DNA from: an uncultured Lachnospiraceae bacterium
Lineage (GTDB): Bacteria > Bacillota > Clostridia > Lachnospirales > Lachnospiraceae
Reading direction: 5' to 3'
Assembly: GCA_947626365.1 (NCBI GenBank)
Contig: CANQRW010000022.1
Location: forward strand, 1-46,575
Length of the DNA: 46,575 nt
Positions 32,205-41,966 of the stretch are shown here, piece by piece. The translations under genes and the position numbers were made by a program. Each line of letters begins with the position of its first letter. Positions within the stretch are counted from its first letter, which is position 1. The notes under the pieces are model-generated. The model had not been told where the DNA came from. It saw only the letters and a list, made by a program, of their open reading frames with translations, and made no database searches.

Positions 32205-33347
32205 TTATTTTTCCAGTTTTATCTGGTTGGACACGCTTAGGACCATGCCCATCTCAATCATCAAAAACAGAATGGATGTGCCTCCGTAACTGATGAACGG
32301 CAGGGTAATTCCCGTGTTGGGGATGGTGTTGGTCACCACGGCGATATTTAAGATTACCTGGATCGCGATGTGTCCCATAACGCCTACCACGATCATGGCG
32401 CCGAACAGGTCCGGCGCGTTGCTGGCGATGATCATAAAGCGGTAAATCATAAACATAAAAATCAGGATCAGGGAGATGGCGCCGAAGAGCCCCAATTCTT
32501 CGCATATGATTGAAAAAATCATATCGTTCTGGGCCTCCGGAACAAAACCCATCTTCTGGATGCTCTGACCCAGGCCCTTGCCGAACATGCCGCCGGAACC
32601 GATGGCGTACAGCCCCTGAAGCACCTGGAAGCCTCCCTCCATGGGATAGGACTCCGGGGACAGCCATACATTGATACGGTTCAGCTGGTAGGGCTTCAGA
32701 AGACCGATGCCTGTAAGGAAATGCCCGATGGGCCCCGCAAAGCCCATGACCAGTCCCGCTGCCGCCACACACAGGGCGAAGGGCCATTTTTTCTTGCAGG
32801 CCACAAACATCATGACAAAACCGATTCCCACGATGATGATCCCGGAACTCAGGTTGTTGGCGGCCACGATTCCGGCCAGAGGTATGACGATCAAAATCGC
32901 GCGGAATTTGCCGGCAAACCGGTCGATATCCTTTCCCACCCGCACGATCAGAACGGCCATGGCTACGATAACCGTAATCTTGACCAGCTCCGTGGGCTGG
33001 AAACTGACCGGGCCCACGCCCAGCCACCGCTTCTTTCCGTTGACCTCGCGGCCCACCAGCGACACGGCGATCATAAGCGCCCAGGAAACCAGGATGCCCA
33101 GCTGCCAGAACCTGGCGTACCAGTGGTAATCCATCTTGGAGATAATGATCATCACCACGAATCCCACTGCGGCGATGCCTCCCTGACGTATCATGAAGTA
33201 GGCCGCGTTGCCGTCATAGTCAATCTGGGCGCGGTAAGAACTGGCGCTGTATATCATGATCAGGCCGAATATGGTCAGAAATACAATGGCAAACAGAAGG
33301 CTGTAATCATAGAATCTCTGGGAACGCTTTCTTTTCTCCTGGGCCAT
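32205..33347 (-). CDS. ftsW: SEDS glycosyltransferase FtsW/SpoVE
   Basis: This 380-residue protein has about ten membrane segments and polymerises glycan strands with a partner class B PBP. SEDS signatures are GREVNGKKRWLGVGPVSFQPTELVK, ANNLSSG, GMFGKGLGQSIQKMGFVPEAQNDMIFSIICEELG and the end ITLPFISYGGTS. The ribosome site is AGGAAGGCAG-like. Located after murD. Two PBP genes upstream suggest that one acts in division and one in sporulation. Confidence 0.95.
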   Translation of the reverse strand: MAQEKRKRSQRFYDYSLLFAIVFLTIFGLIMIYSASSYRAQIDYDGNAAYFMIRQGGIAAVGFVVMIIISKMDYHWYARFWQLGILVSWALMIAVSLVGREVNGKKRWLGVGPVSFQPTELVKITVIVAMAVLIVRVGKDIDRFAGKFRAILIVIPLAGIVAANNLSSGIIIVGIGFVMMFVACKKKWPFALCVAAAGLVMGFAGPIGHFLTGIGLLKPYQLNRINVWLSPESYPMEGGFQVLQGLYAIGSGGMFGKGLGQSIQKMGFVPEAQNDMIFSIICEELGLFGAISLILIFMFMIYRFMIIASNAPDLFGAMIVVGVMGHIAIQVILNIAVVTNTIPNTGITLPFISYGGTSILFLMIEMGMVLSVSNQIKLEK

Positions 33348-33431
33348 GACTGCCTTCCTCCTCTCCTGAAGTCCCTGCGGCTTCCGCGGGAAAAACTATT
33401 CCGCAAAGCCGCAGCCTTTGAAATCCGCCGG

Positions 33432-34784
33432 TCACAGTTCCATGACGCATTCCTTAAAGATACGCCCTCTCTCCTCATAATTCTTAAACATGCCCCAGCT
33501 GGCGCAGGCCGGCGACAGAAGCACGCAGTCCCCGTCCTCCGCGTAATAGGCGCAGACACGGACCGCCTCCGCCATATCCTCCGCAAACATGATATTGTTG
33601 AATCCGTGCTCCTTGGCGCAGGCGGCGATGGCCTCCCTGGTCTGGCCGATCAGCACCAGGTACTTCACGTTGCCGTCGAAGGACTCGATCCACTCGTCGT
33701 AGGAGGAACCCTTATCGTAGCCGCCCCCTATAAGGATAATGGGGCCCGGCATGGCCTTTACCGCCTGAATGGCCGCATCCGGATTGGTCCCCTTGGAATC
33801 ATTGTAATATTTGATCCCCATGTGCTCCCGGACGAACTCAATCCTGTGCTCCACGGCCTTGAACTCGCGGACCACTTTCCGGATGGTCTCCACCGGCACT
33901 CCCATAGCCATGCTCATGGCAATGGCGGCCATGACATTCTCGTGATTATGACGGCCCAGCAGGTTCATGTCATAGATGTCGATAATGGGCGTCGCCTTGC
34001 CGTCGTGATGGTAAGTGATCACGCTCTCCTCGATGCAGTACCCTTCCGTCAGCTTCTGACGGCTGCTGAAGAATACAACCCTGGGGGCAAGCTCTTCCTT
34101 CTGGCCGAAAGCCCTCAGGACCTCGTCGTCATAATTGAGCACGCAGGTATCTTCCTCCGTCTGATTGGCCGTGATGCTCTCCTTCACCGCTATGTAGCAT
34201 TCCATGGTGTGATGGCGGTTCAGATGATCCGGCGTGATATTTAAGATAGCGCTGACATTAGGATGGAAGTCCGCTGCCGTCTCCAGCTGGAAGCTGCTGA
34301 CCTCCGCCACCGTCACACTGTCCTCCTCTGTCTTTAAAGCCTCCTCCGCGTAGGGAATGCCAATATTCCCCACCACATGGACGTCCTTAAAATGGGCTTT
34401 CATGATCTCTCCCACCAGGGCCGTGGTAGTGGTCTTGCCGTTGGTTCCCGTGATGGCGATGAGTTTCCCCCTGGCGCAGTGATAGGCCAGCTCGATCTCT
34501 CCCCAGATAGGTACCCCGGCCTGGCGGATCATATCCACGAAGGGCTCCTCCAGGGAGATTCCCGGACTTATGACGCAAAGGCTTACTCCCCGCAGGTCCT
34601 CAAAAAGAAGCTGTCCCACGATCATGGAGACACGATCCCCCTGCTCAAAATTACTCATAACCGCTTTCGCGTCCAGAACAGCGTTGCTGTCATAAAGCAC
34701 CACTTCCCCGCCCATGGAAAGCAGCAGCTTTGCTGAAGAAATACCGCTTTTACCGGCTCCCGCCACCAACACTCTTTGATCCAT
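33432..34784 (-). CDS. murD: UDP-N-acetylmuramoyl-L-alanine:D-glutamate ligase
   Basis: This 450-residue Mur ligase adds D-Glu to UDP-MurNAc-L-Ala. The N-terminal domain starts RVLVAGAGKSGISSAKLL, the ATP loop is AITGTNGKTTTTALVGEI, and NITPDHLNRH and EFKAVEHRIEFVREHMGIKYYNDSKGTNPDA match the family. The ATG at 34784 has GGAGG 7 bases upstream, 11 bp after mraY; the longer frame to 34880 lies inside mraY. Confidence 0.96.
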   Translation of the reverse strand: MDQRVLVAGAGKSGISSAKLLLSMGGEVVLYDSNAVLDAKAVMSNFEQGDRVSMIVGQLLFEDLRGVSLCVISPGISLEEPFVDMIRQAGVPIWGEIELAYHCARGKLIAITGTNGKTTTTALVGEIMKAHFKDVHVVGNIGIPYAEEALKTEEDSVTVAEVSSFQLETAADFHPNVSAILNITPDHLNRHHTMECYIAVKESITANQTEEDTCVLNYDDEVLRAFGQKEELAPRVVFFSSRQKLTEGYCIEESVITYHHDGKATPIIDIYDMNLLGRHNHENVMAAIAMSMAMGVPVETIRKVVREFKAVEHRIEFVREHMGIKYYNDSKGTNPDAAIQAVKAMPGPIILIGGGYDKGSSYDEWIESFDGNVKYLVLIGQTREAIAACAKEHGFNNIMFAEDMAEAVRVCAYYAEDGDCVLLSPACASWGMFKNYEERGRIFKECVMEL

Positions 34785-34795
34785 CTGTTTTCCTC

Positions 34796-35764
34796 CTATA
34801 AGCCCATATACGCGATCAGGCACAGAATGGCTGTCACGATGGAGAATACTGCCACCACCCTGGTCTCCGACCATCCGCACAGTTCAAAGTGATGATGGAT
34901 GGGGGCCATCCTGAAAATCCGTTTCCCGCCTGTCTTTTTAAAATAAGTAACCTGTATGATAACAGATAACACTTCCAAAAGATATATGAATCCGATGATC
35001 GGTATGAACAGCGGCAGCTGCATGATCAGGGCGCTGGAAGCCACAAAGCCGCCCAGGGCCAGGGAACCTGTGTCGCCCATGAACACCTTGGCCGGATACA
35101 CGTTAAACAGCAGAAAGCCCAAAAGGCTTCCCACTACCGCGCCGGTCATGGGGCTGATGCCGTTGCCCTCTCCCAGGGCGATGATCGTCATAAAAGTGGC
35201 TACCAGTATGGTCACGCTGGTACACAGGCCGTCCAGGCCGTCGGTAAAATTGACGCCGTTGTCGGTTCCCAGCATCACCAGGAACACAAAGGGAATATAT
35301 AGGATTCCCAGATCCAGCTTAAGCCCCTCTTCGAGGCCGCCGGTAAAGGGAATCAGAATGGAAGTGCCGACGCCGCCGGAGCTCATCAGATAGTAGGTGA
35401 AAATTCCGGTAATCACAAACTGGCCGGCCAGCTTCTGAATGGGATTCAGTCCCTCGGACCGCTTCATAACGATCTTGATATAGTCATCCAGAAAGCCGAT
35501 GATGCCAAAGCCTACCGTCACAAACAGCACCGGAATGATCCTAGGATACTCCGGAATGTAGAACAGGGATGTGATAATAATGCTTCCCAATATGATCAGG
35601 CCGCCCATGGTAGGCGTTCCCTGCTTTTTCAAATGGGTCTGGGGACCGTCTTCCCGCACCTGCTGCCCGAACTTCAGCTTGTGAAGAAAGGGGATCACGA
35701 TGGGGCACAGCACCGCGCTGATAGCAAAGGCAATGATGATTGCCAGTATGGTTTCATTGATCAT
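34796..35764 (-). CDS. mraY: Phospho-N-acetylmuramoyl-pentapeptide transferase
   Basis: This 322-residue protein with ten membrane segments makes lipid I on the cytoplasmic face. Motifs are GPQTHLKKQGTPTMGGLI, GFLDDYIK with the Mg-binding Asp pair, NFTDGLDGL, and MGDTGSLALGG with MAPIHHHFELCGWSETRVV near the end. Length is standard. murE and murF, often just upstream of mraY, are not here. Confidence 0.97.
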   Translation of the reverse strand: MINETILAIIIAFAISAVLCPIVIPFLHKLKFGQQVREDGPQTHLKKQGTPTMGGLIILGSIIITSLFYIPEYPRIIPVLFVTVGFGIIGFLDDYIKIVMKRSEGLNPIQKLAGQFVITGIFTYYLMSSGGVGTSILIPFTGGLEEGLKLDLGILYIPFVFLVMLGTDNGVNFTDGLDGLCTSVTILVATFMTIIALGEGNGISPMTGAVVGSLLGFLLFNVYPAKVFMGDTGSLALGGFVASSALIMQLPLFIPIIGFIYLLEVLSVIIQVTYFKKTGGKRIFRMAPIHHHFELCGWSETRVVAVFSIVTAILCLIAYMGL

Positions 35765-35845
35765 ATCGCACCTCGGACTCTTATGTAGTTTGAAAATGAA
35801 CGGCCGCCGAAATCACACAGCGGCGCCTGACTGCATAATCACACA

Positions 35846-37639
35846 CTAGGGAATAGTATACGTCTTTTTTGCGGAATAATCAACCACAGATTCTATTGGA
35901 AGAAACTGCTCTTGCGCCTCTTCGGCTTCAATTCCCAGATATGGCAGGATATTTTTGAAAATATCTCCGATGACCGGAGCCGCAATGGTGCCTCCATAGT
36001 AGACTCCGACCGGCTCGTCGATGGTGATCAGGGCGATGACCCGGGGATTGTCCGCCGGTGCGAATCCCACAAAACTGGAAATATATTTTTTCAGGCTTCT
36101 GGGCAGCTTCTCGGAGGTGGCCGTCTTGCCGCCGATGCGGTAGCCCTCCAGCGCGGCGTTCTTTCCGCTGCCGCCGGCCACTACCTGCTCCAGAATATAG
36201 CGCATGGTCCCGCTGGTTTCCTCAGACACCACGCCGGTCCTTACGGGATAGGAAAATTCATGGACCCTCTCCCCGTCGGCGCTGACGGAGCGGATGGCAA
36301 AATGGGGCGTGATCCGGTTTCCGCCGTTGATGATAGAAGAAGCCGTGGTGATCAGCTGCAGAGGCGTGATCTGGAAGGACTGGCCGAAGGACACTGTCGC
36401 CAGTTCCACCAGTCCCATGTTCTCCTTCTTATGCATGATGGTGGACGCCTCCCCCGGCAGATCCACTCCGGTTTTCCCCAGAAGTCCAAACTGCGTAAAA
36501 TAGTGGTAATACCGCTCCACTCCCAGGCGCTGGCCTACGTCGATAAATACCGGGTTGCAGGAGTTCATGGCTCCCTGAAGAAATGTTTCCCCACCATGGC
36601 CGCCAACTTTATGGCATCGAATGCGCCTGTCCTCCACTATGCGGAATCCAGGACAGGAAAAATGGTCCTCAAGTCCCACCACGCCTGCTTCCAGCCCGGC
36701 CGCGGCCGTAATGATCTTAAATGTGGAGCCAGGCTCATAGGTATCATTGATGGCGGGATTCCGCCACATCTGATTCAGCAGGTCCTGCCTTGAGGCGGCG
36801 CTTCCTTCTTCCGGCTCCGCATTCAGCGTAAAAGGATCGTTCAGATCAAATTCCGGCACGTTTACCATGGCCAGAATCTCTCCGTTCTGAGGATTCATGA
36901 CGATAACGCTGACACGCTTCGCTTCCTTTTCCTCCATCACCTTCAGGGCCGCCTGCTGGGCGTAGGTCTGGATGTTCACATCCAGGCTGACCGTCAGGTC
37001 GCCGCCTGCCACCGGCTCCACCCTCTCCTCGAAGGCGTTTTCCAGTTCCACACCTGCGGCGTCGGTCATGGTGAGGATCAGGCCGTTCTGGCCTTTCAGA
37101 TACTCCTCGTACTTCACCTCCAGGCCGATGATACCCTGGTTGTCTCCCCCGGTAAAGCCAAGCACTTTGGAGGCCAGGCTGCCGTAAGGGTAATAACGCT
37201 TGTAATCCTCGTCTGCCTTTACTCCGGCCAGACGGTAATTGCGGATGACGTCTCCCTTTTCCTTATCTACATTGGTCTTGATAATCTCTCTTGAACTGCG
37301 CTTTACAACCTTTTTCCGGACTTCCTCCTGAGGAAGTTCAAGCTCTTCCGACAGAAGGGATATCACACGTTCCGGATCCTCAATCTGATTATGGATCACG
37401 GATATGGTACAGACCGTGCGGTTGTCGGCAATAACCGTGCCGTTCCGGTCCAGAATCCTTCCCCGGGCCGCCTTGATGGTCCGTTCCCTCTGATGAAGGT
37501 CCTCCGCCATCCGGCTGTAATATTGGGAGCGGAACACCATCAGATATCCCAGCCGTCCCATGAGTCCGGCCATGAAAACGCACACCGCCAGACATACGAT
37601 GGCAGTCCTTACACGGTGGCAGCTTTGATTTCGGTTCAT
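35846..37639 (-). CDS. spoVD: Class B penicillin-binding protein, SpoVD/FtsI-like
   Basis: This 597-residue peptidoglycan transpeptidase has an N-terminal membrane anchor (about 11-32), the dimer/pedestal region with RGRILDRNGTVIADN, and a transpeptidase domain: SxxK in YEPGSTFKI (about 312-320), SxN in MNSCNPVF, and KTx in IGGKTATSEK. The last motif reads KTA, where KTG is usual. No PASTA domain follows. It is one of two adjacent class B PBP genes; by position and motifs it is the better SpoVD candidate, but the split between division and sporulation roles is inference. Confidence 0.87.
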   Translation of the reverse strand: MNRNQSCHRVRTAIVCLAVCVFMAGLMGRLGYLMVFRSQYYSRMAEDLHQRERTIKAARGRILDRNGTVIADNRTVCTISVIHNQIEDPERVISLLSEELELPQEEVRKKVVKRSSREIIKTNVDKEKGDVIRNYRLAGVKADEDYKRYYPYGSLASKVLGFTGGDNQGIIGLEVKYEEYLKGQNGLILTMTDAAGVELENAFEERVEPVAGGDLTVSLDVNIQTYAQQAALKVMEEKEAKRVSVIVMNPQNGEILAMVNVPEFDLNDPFTLNAEPEEGSAASRQDLLNQMWRNPAINDTYEPGSTFKIITAAAGLEAGVVGLEDHFSCPGFRIVEDRRIRCHKVGGHGGETFLQGAMNSCNPVFIDVGQRLGVERYYHYFTQFGLLGKTGVDLPGEASTIMHKKENMGLVELATVSFGQSFQITPLQLITTASSIINGGNRITPHFAIRSVSADGERVHEFSYPVRTGVVSEETSGTMRYILEQVVAGGSGKNAALEGYRIGGKTATSEKLPRSLKKYISSFVGFAPADNPRVIALITIDEPVGVYYGGTIAAPVIGDIFKNILPYLGIEAEEAQEQFLPIESVVDYSAKKTYTIP

Positions 37640-37709
37640 ACGATCACCATTGAGGCCATTGCTACAATATATGAACCTGTTTCCTTTTTATGCAGCGGCC
37701 GCCGGTTTT

Positions 37710-39971
37710 CTAATCCTCGTCAGGAGCCGGTTCCACGGTCTGTCCGCCGCCTGCCGGAAGCATATCCGGCAGATCGGAAGGAATCATGGAACCATCCTCA
37801 GCCGTCTCCATGGGAACATACTCTTCCGTGTCATATGGCATAGGCTGGACGATCGTTCCCTCTCCCGGCGCCGGCTGTCCCGGCTCTGTCTCACCGTCCG
37901 CCGAAGGCTGCCCATCGCCGGACGGATTCTCGCCTTCCGCATTCTGACTGCTTTCGTCCTGGCCGTTCTCACCCTGGCCGTCTTCCGCCGGGCTGCCCTC
38001 TCCTGAGGCCTGGGTCTCTCCGCTCTGTCCTTCCTGTCCGGCCGCCGTCTCGCCTTCCGCGGCGGGAGAAGTCTCCCACGGCCTGGGCGTCACGATCTCC
38101 ACATCTCCGGACGGGAATATATTCAAATAAGGAAGAATATCTCCCATGATCTTGGAAAATACTTCGCTTGCGAAGGTTGAGTGGGCCTGGTCTTCCACGT
38201 GAGGCTGGTCGATGACCACATACACCAGCACCTGGGGATCGTCCGCCGGGGCGAATCCGATAAATGATACCACGTAATCTCTTTTGTTTCGCCCCTGTTT
38301 TTCCGCGGTTCCGGTCTTTCCGCCGATCTCGTATCCCTCTACCTGGGCCGCCTTGCCGGTCCCTTCCGCTACGGTTCTGCGCAGGGCCTCCCGCAGGAAG
38401 CGGCTGGTCGTATCCGACACGGTCTCCCGCACCAGAAGTCCGTCGTTCTTCTGGATCACAGAGCCGCTCTCATTCATGATCTCCTTCATCACATGGGGCT
38501 CATAATAGTAACCGCCGTTGATGGCTGAGGAAAACGCCGCCGCCATCTGCACCATGGTGCAGTTATAGTTCTGGCCGAAGGCATTGGTGGCAAGGCTGGC
38601 GGAATCCATGTTGTCTACCCGGTAAACCAGAGTGGAGGCAGACGCTTCTCCCGGCAGGTCAATGCCGGTCTTGGCTCCAATATTGAACATGTCCTGATAT
38701 TTCTTGAAGATCGTCTTGCCCTCCATGGCCGCCATCTGCATCATGGCGTCGTTGCAGGACTGCATCAGCGTCTCTTCCAGGCTCAGGGTGCCGTGTCCGC
38801 CCTTCCGATAGGCGGTGCAGCGGATATCGAATCCGCCTACGTGCTGGTATCCGTCGCAGTAAAAGGTGGTGTTTGTGTTAAACAGATTCTCTTCCAGACC
38901 TGTGGCCACCGTCAGCACCTTGGACGGCGACCCGGGTTCATAGGTATCATTCAGGCAGAAATTTCTCCACATCTGATTCATGGCATTAAACTGCTGCTCC
39001 GAATCCATGGCGTCAATCTCCTCCTGGGTGTAAGCCGCAGTCAGGTCCCTGGGATTGTTCAGATCATATACCTTCTCATCGGCCATGGCCAGGATCTCCC
39101 CATTATTGGGATTCATGACGATAACGCCGATGTGCTCGCTTCCCGGATTGGCCTTCCACTCCTCGATCCGGCGCTCCACCATGCTCTGGACATTTACATC
39201 GATGGTGGACATGACCGTATATCCGTTCTCCGCCGGTTTAATGACGATCTCGCGGTTGGACTCGTCATCCAGATATCCGTACTCCCGGCCGTTAGTTCCC
39301 ACCAGTTTGTCATTGTAATACTGCTCGATTCCTCCGTTTCCCACAGAACCGTCGCTGCTGGCAAAGCCGATCAGGTTGCAGGCCAGGGAATTGTAGGGAT
39401 AAATCCGCTGATATTCTTCCTCGAACCATACGCCGTGGACCCTCGCCTTATTATCCGCTTTCTCATTGGCGTCGTTGATCTGCTCCTCCAGCGCCTCAAA
39501 TTCTTCCTTCTTCTCGTAGGATATCCGCCGTTCGTAACGGATATAAGGAGAATTTTTCTGGCTGGCAAGGGTATCCAGAAGCTCCTGCCTGTCATAGCCG
39601 AAGCACTGAACCAGGGCGTCCACCGTAGTGCCCAGATAGTTTGCCTCGCTGGCGTACATCTGGGTGGCGTCCAGGATTACATTGTATACTTTGCTGCTGG
39701 TAGCCAGGCAGGTGCCGTTCCTGTCCACAATATCTCCGCGCCGGTAAGGGATGGTCCTGCTGTCGAAGGTAGATCGCTGAGTCAGGACCGTCTTCGTATA
39801 CTCTTCATTTTTCTGGTCCACCAGACGGTACAATACACCGCTAAGCGCAAGTAAAGCCAGCATTATCACAACGACCGTGATTGCCAGCTTTTCCTGCATA
39901 TATCGCTTAAAGATCTTTTTCTTAGAACCGTGGTTTCCCTGATGCTCATCAGTATTGCGGGAGGTCTTCAT
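37710..39971 (-). CDS. Class B penicillin-binding protein, Pbp2B/FtsI-like, with acidic tail
   Basis: This 753-residue transpeptidase has a cytoplasmic start, membrane helix (about 29-50), pedestal RGDIVDRNGTCLATS, and a transpeptidase domain with SxxK in YEPGSPSKVL, SxN in QSCNDAM and KTG in GGKTGTAEKQ. After the domain (about 640) comes a tail of about 110 residues. It is rich in Gly, Glu, Ser, Gln and Pro, carries no PASTA fold and is presumably exposed outside the membrane. It overlaps ftsL by 23 bp. Likely the septal partner of FtsW. Confidence 0.9.
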   Translation of the reverse strand: MKTSRNTDEHQGNHGSKKKIFKRYMQEKLAITVVVIMLALLALSGVLYRLVDQKNEEYTKTVLTQRSTFDSRTIPYRRGDIVDRNGTCLATSSKVYNVILDATQMYASEANYLGTTVDALVQCFGYDRQELLDTLASQKNSPYIRYERRISYEKKEEFEALEEQINDANEKADNKARVHGVWFEEEYQRIYPYNSLACNLIGFASSDGSVGNGGIEQYYNDKLVGTNGREYGYLDDESNREIVIKPAENGYTVMSTIDVNVQSMVERRIEEWKANPGSEHIGVIVMNPNNGEILAMADEKVYDLNNPRDLTAAYTQEEIDAMDSEQQFNAMNQMWRNFCLNDTYEPGSPSKVLTVATGLEENLFNTNTTFYCDGYQHVGGFDIRCTAYRKGGHGTLSLEETLMQSCNDAMMQMAAMEGKTIFKKYQDMFNIGAKTGIDLPGEASASTLVYRVDNMDSASLATNAFGQNYNCTMVQMAAAFSSAINGGYYYEPHVMKEIMNESGSVIQKNDGLLVRETVSDTTSRFLREALRRTVAEGTGKAAQVEGYEIGGKTGTAEKQGRNKRDYVVSFIGFAPADDPQVLVYVVIDQPHVEDQAHSTFASEVFSKIMGDILPYLNIFPSGDVEIVTPRPWETSPAAEGETAAGQEGQSGETQASGEGSPAEDGQGENGQDESSQNAEGENPSGDGQPSADGETEPGQPAPGEGTIVQPMPYDTEEYVPMETAEDGSMIPSDLPDMLPAGGGQTVEPAPDED

Positions 39972-40461
39972 TTTGCCTTACATACTCACTTTCTGTCTTA
40001 TTATACAGGAGTACCTGATTCTTGTCGGCATACACCATGCCAAGCTCTCCTACGGCCACCTGATATACATAATCCAGATTTACACTGGTATTGATGCTGG
40101 TCTCCAGTGCGTCATTTTCGGATTTGAGCGTCTCAAGCTGACGTTCCATGCACTTGATGTCGTCCATCCGCCCGTTGATTTCCGACTGAATATGAAGAAA
40201 ATTGATGCAAATATACAGCATGCAGCACGCGGCCACAATCAGCAGGGCCAGATACGGCAGATCCACCTGAAGAGCCTTTTCCTGATTTCTCCTGAGAGTA
40301 TTCCGATCCAAATGAGAATGTTCTTTTCTCTCAGGACTCTGTGAAGGTACCTGCGGACGGTATTCCGGTTCCAGCTTGCGCACAGTATTCCCATGCACAT
40401 AAGCCCGGACATTCTCCGGCCGTCTGGCGTTTCTGCCCCGCACTGCTTTCGTGGCTGCCAT
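39949..40461 (-). CDS. ftsL: Cell division protein FtsL-like
   Basis: This 170-residue small bitopic protein has a long basic cytoplasmic part (1-77), a membrane helix (about 78-98, LPYLALLIVAACCMLYICIN) and an extracellular coiled coil (about 100-125) followed by the typical GELGMVYADKNQVLLYN end. It lies between rsmH and the class B PBP genes, where FtsL is normally encoded. Sequence is poorly conserved, so the name rests on architecture and position. Confidence 0.87.
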   Translation of the reverse strand: MAATKAVRGRNARRPENVRAYVHGNTVRKLEPEYRPQVPSQSPERKEHSHLDRNTLRRNQEKALQVDLPYLALLIVAACCMLYICINFLHIQSEINGRMDDIKCMERQLETLKSENDALETSINTSVNLDYVYQVAVGELGMVYADKNQVLLYNKTESEYVRQNEDLPQY

Positions 40462-40475
40462 AATGGTTCTCCTTT

Positions 40476-41411
40476 CTAGCTTCGTTCAAAGACCCTAAGT
40501 TTTGAACTTTTACACCTCTTATTCTCTGATATCTCTTCATCGGTGGGAACCACCGGTTTTCTCGTAATTATCTTTCCCCTGCTCACCCTGCCGCAGACGC
40601 ATACCGGAAAATCCGGCGGGCACTGACAGGGATTCTCATTCTCGCGGAACCGGTTCTTGACGATCCGGTCTTCCAGGGAGTGGAAGGTGATGATACTCAG
40701 CCTCCCTCCCGGCTTCAGAAGACCGATCATCGTATCTATGGAGGAATTCAGCACATCCAGTTCACGGTTCAGTTCAATCCTCAGCGCCTGAAAAGTCCGC
40801 TTGGCCGGATGCCCGCCTGTGGCTCTCATCTTCATGGGAATCACCCCTTTGATGATCTCACACAGCTCTCCTGTCGTCTCAATTCTTTTGACCTGCCGCT
40901 GTCTTGCGATATGTCTGGCAATATTCCCGGCAAATTTCTCTTCGCCGTAATCCCGGATGATCCGGTATAGCTCCGCCTCGCTGTAATCATTGACAATATC
41001 GGCGGCGGTCCGTATCTGACGCTGATCCATCCGCATATCCAGAGGCGCATCCTCCCGGTAGGTGAATCCCCGGCCGGCATCGTCAAACTGGTGGGAGGAA
41101 ACTCCCAGATCCAGATAGATCCCGTCTACCTGTCCGATTCCCAGCTCCTCAAGGATCTCCGCAATCCTCTCATAGTTGCTGCGGACTACTGTTACCTTAT
41201 GGCCGAAGGGCTTAAGCCTTTCCGAAGCGGCCTCGATGGCATCCCCATCCTGATCGATACCGATCAGCCTTCCCTTTTCTCCCAGGCGGCTGCACACCTC
41301 CCAGGCATGTCCTCCGCCTCCCAGCGTACCGTCTACATAGATTCCGTCGGGCCTGATCATCAGGCTGTCAACGGTCTCATAAAGCAGTACGGGCTTGTGT
41401 TCAAACATCAT
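40476..41411 (-). CDS. rsmH: 16S rRNA (cytosine1402-N4)-methyltransferase
   Basis: This 311-residue SAM-dependent enzyme (MraW) methylates C1402 of 16S rRNA. Marks are [29 protein letters not shown] (SAM site), [28 protein letters not shown], and [12 protein letters not shown]. It starts within the last codon of mraZ (4-bp ATGA overlap). The second Met is an equally possible start. Confidence 0.96.
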   Translation of the reverse strand: MMFEHKPVLLYETVDSLMIRPDGIYVDGTLGGGGHAWEVCSRLGEKGRLIGIDQDGDAIEAASERLKPFGHKVTVVRSNYERIAEILEELGIGQVDGIYLDLGVSSHQFDDAGRGFTYREDAPLDMRMDQRQIRTAADIVNDYSEAELYRIIRDYGEEKFAGNIARHIARQRQVKRIETTGELCEIIKGVIPMKMRATGGHPAKRTFQALRIELNRELDVLNSSIDTMIGLLKPGGRLSIITFHSLEDRIVKNRFRENENPCQCPPDFPVCVCGRVSRGKIITRKPVVPTDEEISENKRCKSSKLRVFERS

Positions 41412-41836
41412 ATGCCAAGACCTTCCAGTCCTGCGGCAATCTCGTTCACATCGTCATAGTTGCTGTATTCAGCCCACTCCTCTTTATCCCAGATCTCGAT
41501 GTGCCTGCCGTTGCCGATCAAAACCGCGTCCTTATCGATATGGGCAAACTCCCTTAAAACTGCAGGGAGAAGGATACGCCCCTGCTTGTCCACTTCGCAG
41601 GTCGTGGCTCCTGCCAGAAAAAAGCGGGTGATCTTCCGGCTGCCCGGATTGGTAATGGAAAGATTGGAGAGCTTCTCGGCAAATTTTTCCCACTCGGAAT
41701 TCTCATAGACATAGAGACAGTTATCCAAGCCCTTCGTGACTACGAACTCATCGCCCAGCTGGTCACGGAACCTGGAAGGAACTATCACTCTGCCCTTTGC
41801 ATCAACCGTGTGGTTGTACTCGCCGATGAATCCCAT
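41408..41836 (-). CDS. mraZ: Transcriptional regulator MraZ
   Basis: This 142-residue protein has two AbrB-like halves, each with the motif DxxGRxxx[10 protein letters not shown] at 12-20 and DKQGRILLP at about 84-92. It binds repeats upstream of its own gene and represses or tunes the division cluster. It is the first gene of the dcw operon, with AGGAG 6 bases before the ATG. Its operator repeats are directly visible upstream. Confidence 0.96.
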   Translation of the reverse strand: MGFIGEYNHTVDAKGRVIVPSRFRDQLGDEFVVTKGLDNCLYVYENSEWEKFAEKLSNLSITNPGSRKITRFFLAGATTCEVDKQGRILLPAVLREFAHIDKDAVLIGNGRHIEIWDKEEWAEYSNYDDVNEIAAGLEGLGI

Positions 41837-41872
41837 GTCCTTCTCCTAATGCCTCTCCTGGCGCTATGTGCA

Positions 41873-41908
41873 CCACTTTCTTCCACTTTGCTCCACTTTT
41901 TACCACTT
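41873..41908 (-). promoter_or_regulatory. MraZ operator: four direct repeats at 10-bp spacing
   Basis: On the minus strand AAGTGG recurs four times exactly every 10 bp (plus-strand CCACTT at 41873, 41883, 41893 and 41903), three of them preceded by an extra A. AAAGTG(G/T) repeats at this spacing are the known MraZ binding pattern in mollicutes. They lie downstream of the -10, inside the transcribed leader. Confidence 0.85.
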
Positions 41909-41917
41909 CGTAGTTCA

Positions 41918-41946
41918 ATTCTAGTACAAATCCTAAAAAATAGCAA
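41918..41946 (-). promoter_or_regulatory. Promoter of the dcw operon
   Basis: On the minus strand TTGCTA (41941-41946), 17 bp and TAGAAT (41918-41923). Transcription would start near 41911, just before the MraZ repeats. Confidence 0.7.
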
Positions 41947-41966
41947 GGAAAATTTCAAAAAAAATT

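Noticed and set aside
32721-34244. 507-codon open frame antisense to ftsW and murD
   Set aside because: The opposite strand encodes clear FtsW and MurD; the antisense product has no family features and no ribosome site of note.
39949-39971. Frameshift between ftsL and the PBP gene
   Set aside because: The 23-bp overlap is consistent with translational coupling, and both proteins have normal ends and starts.
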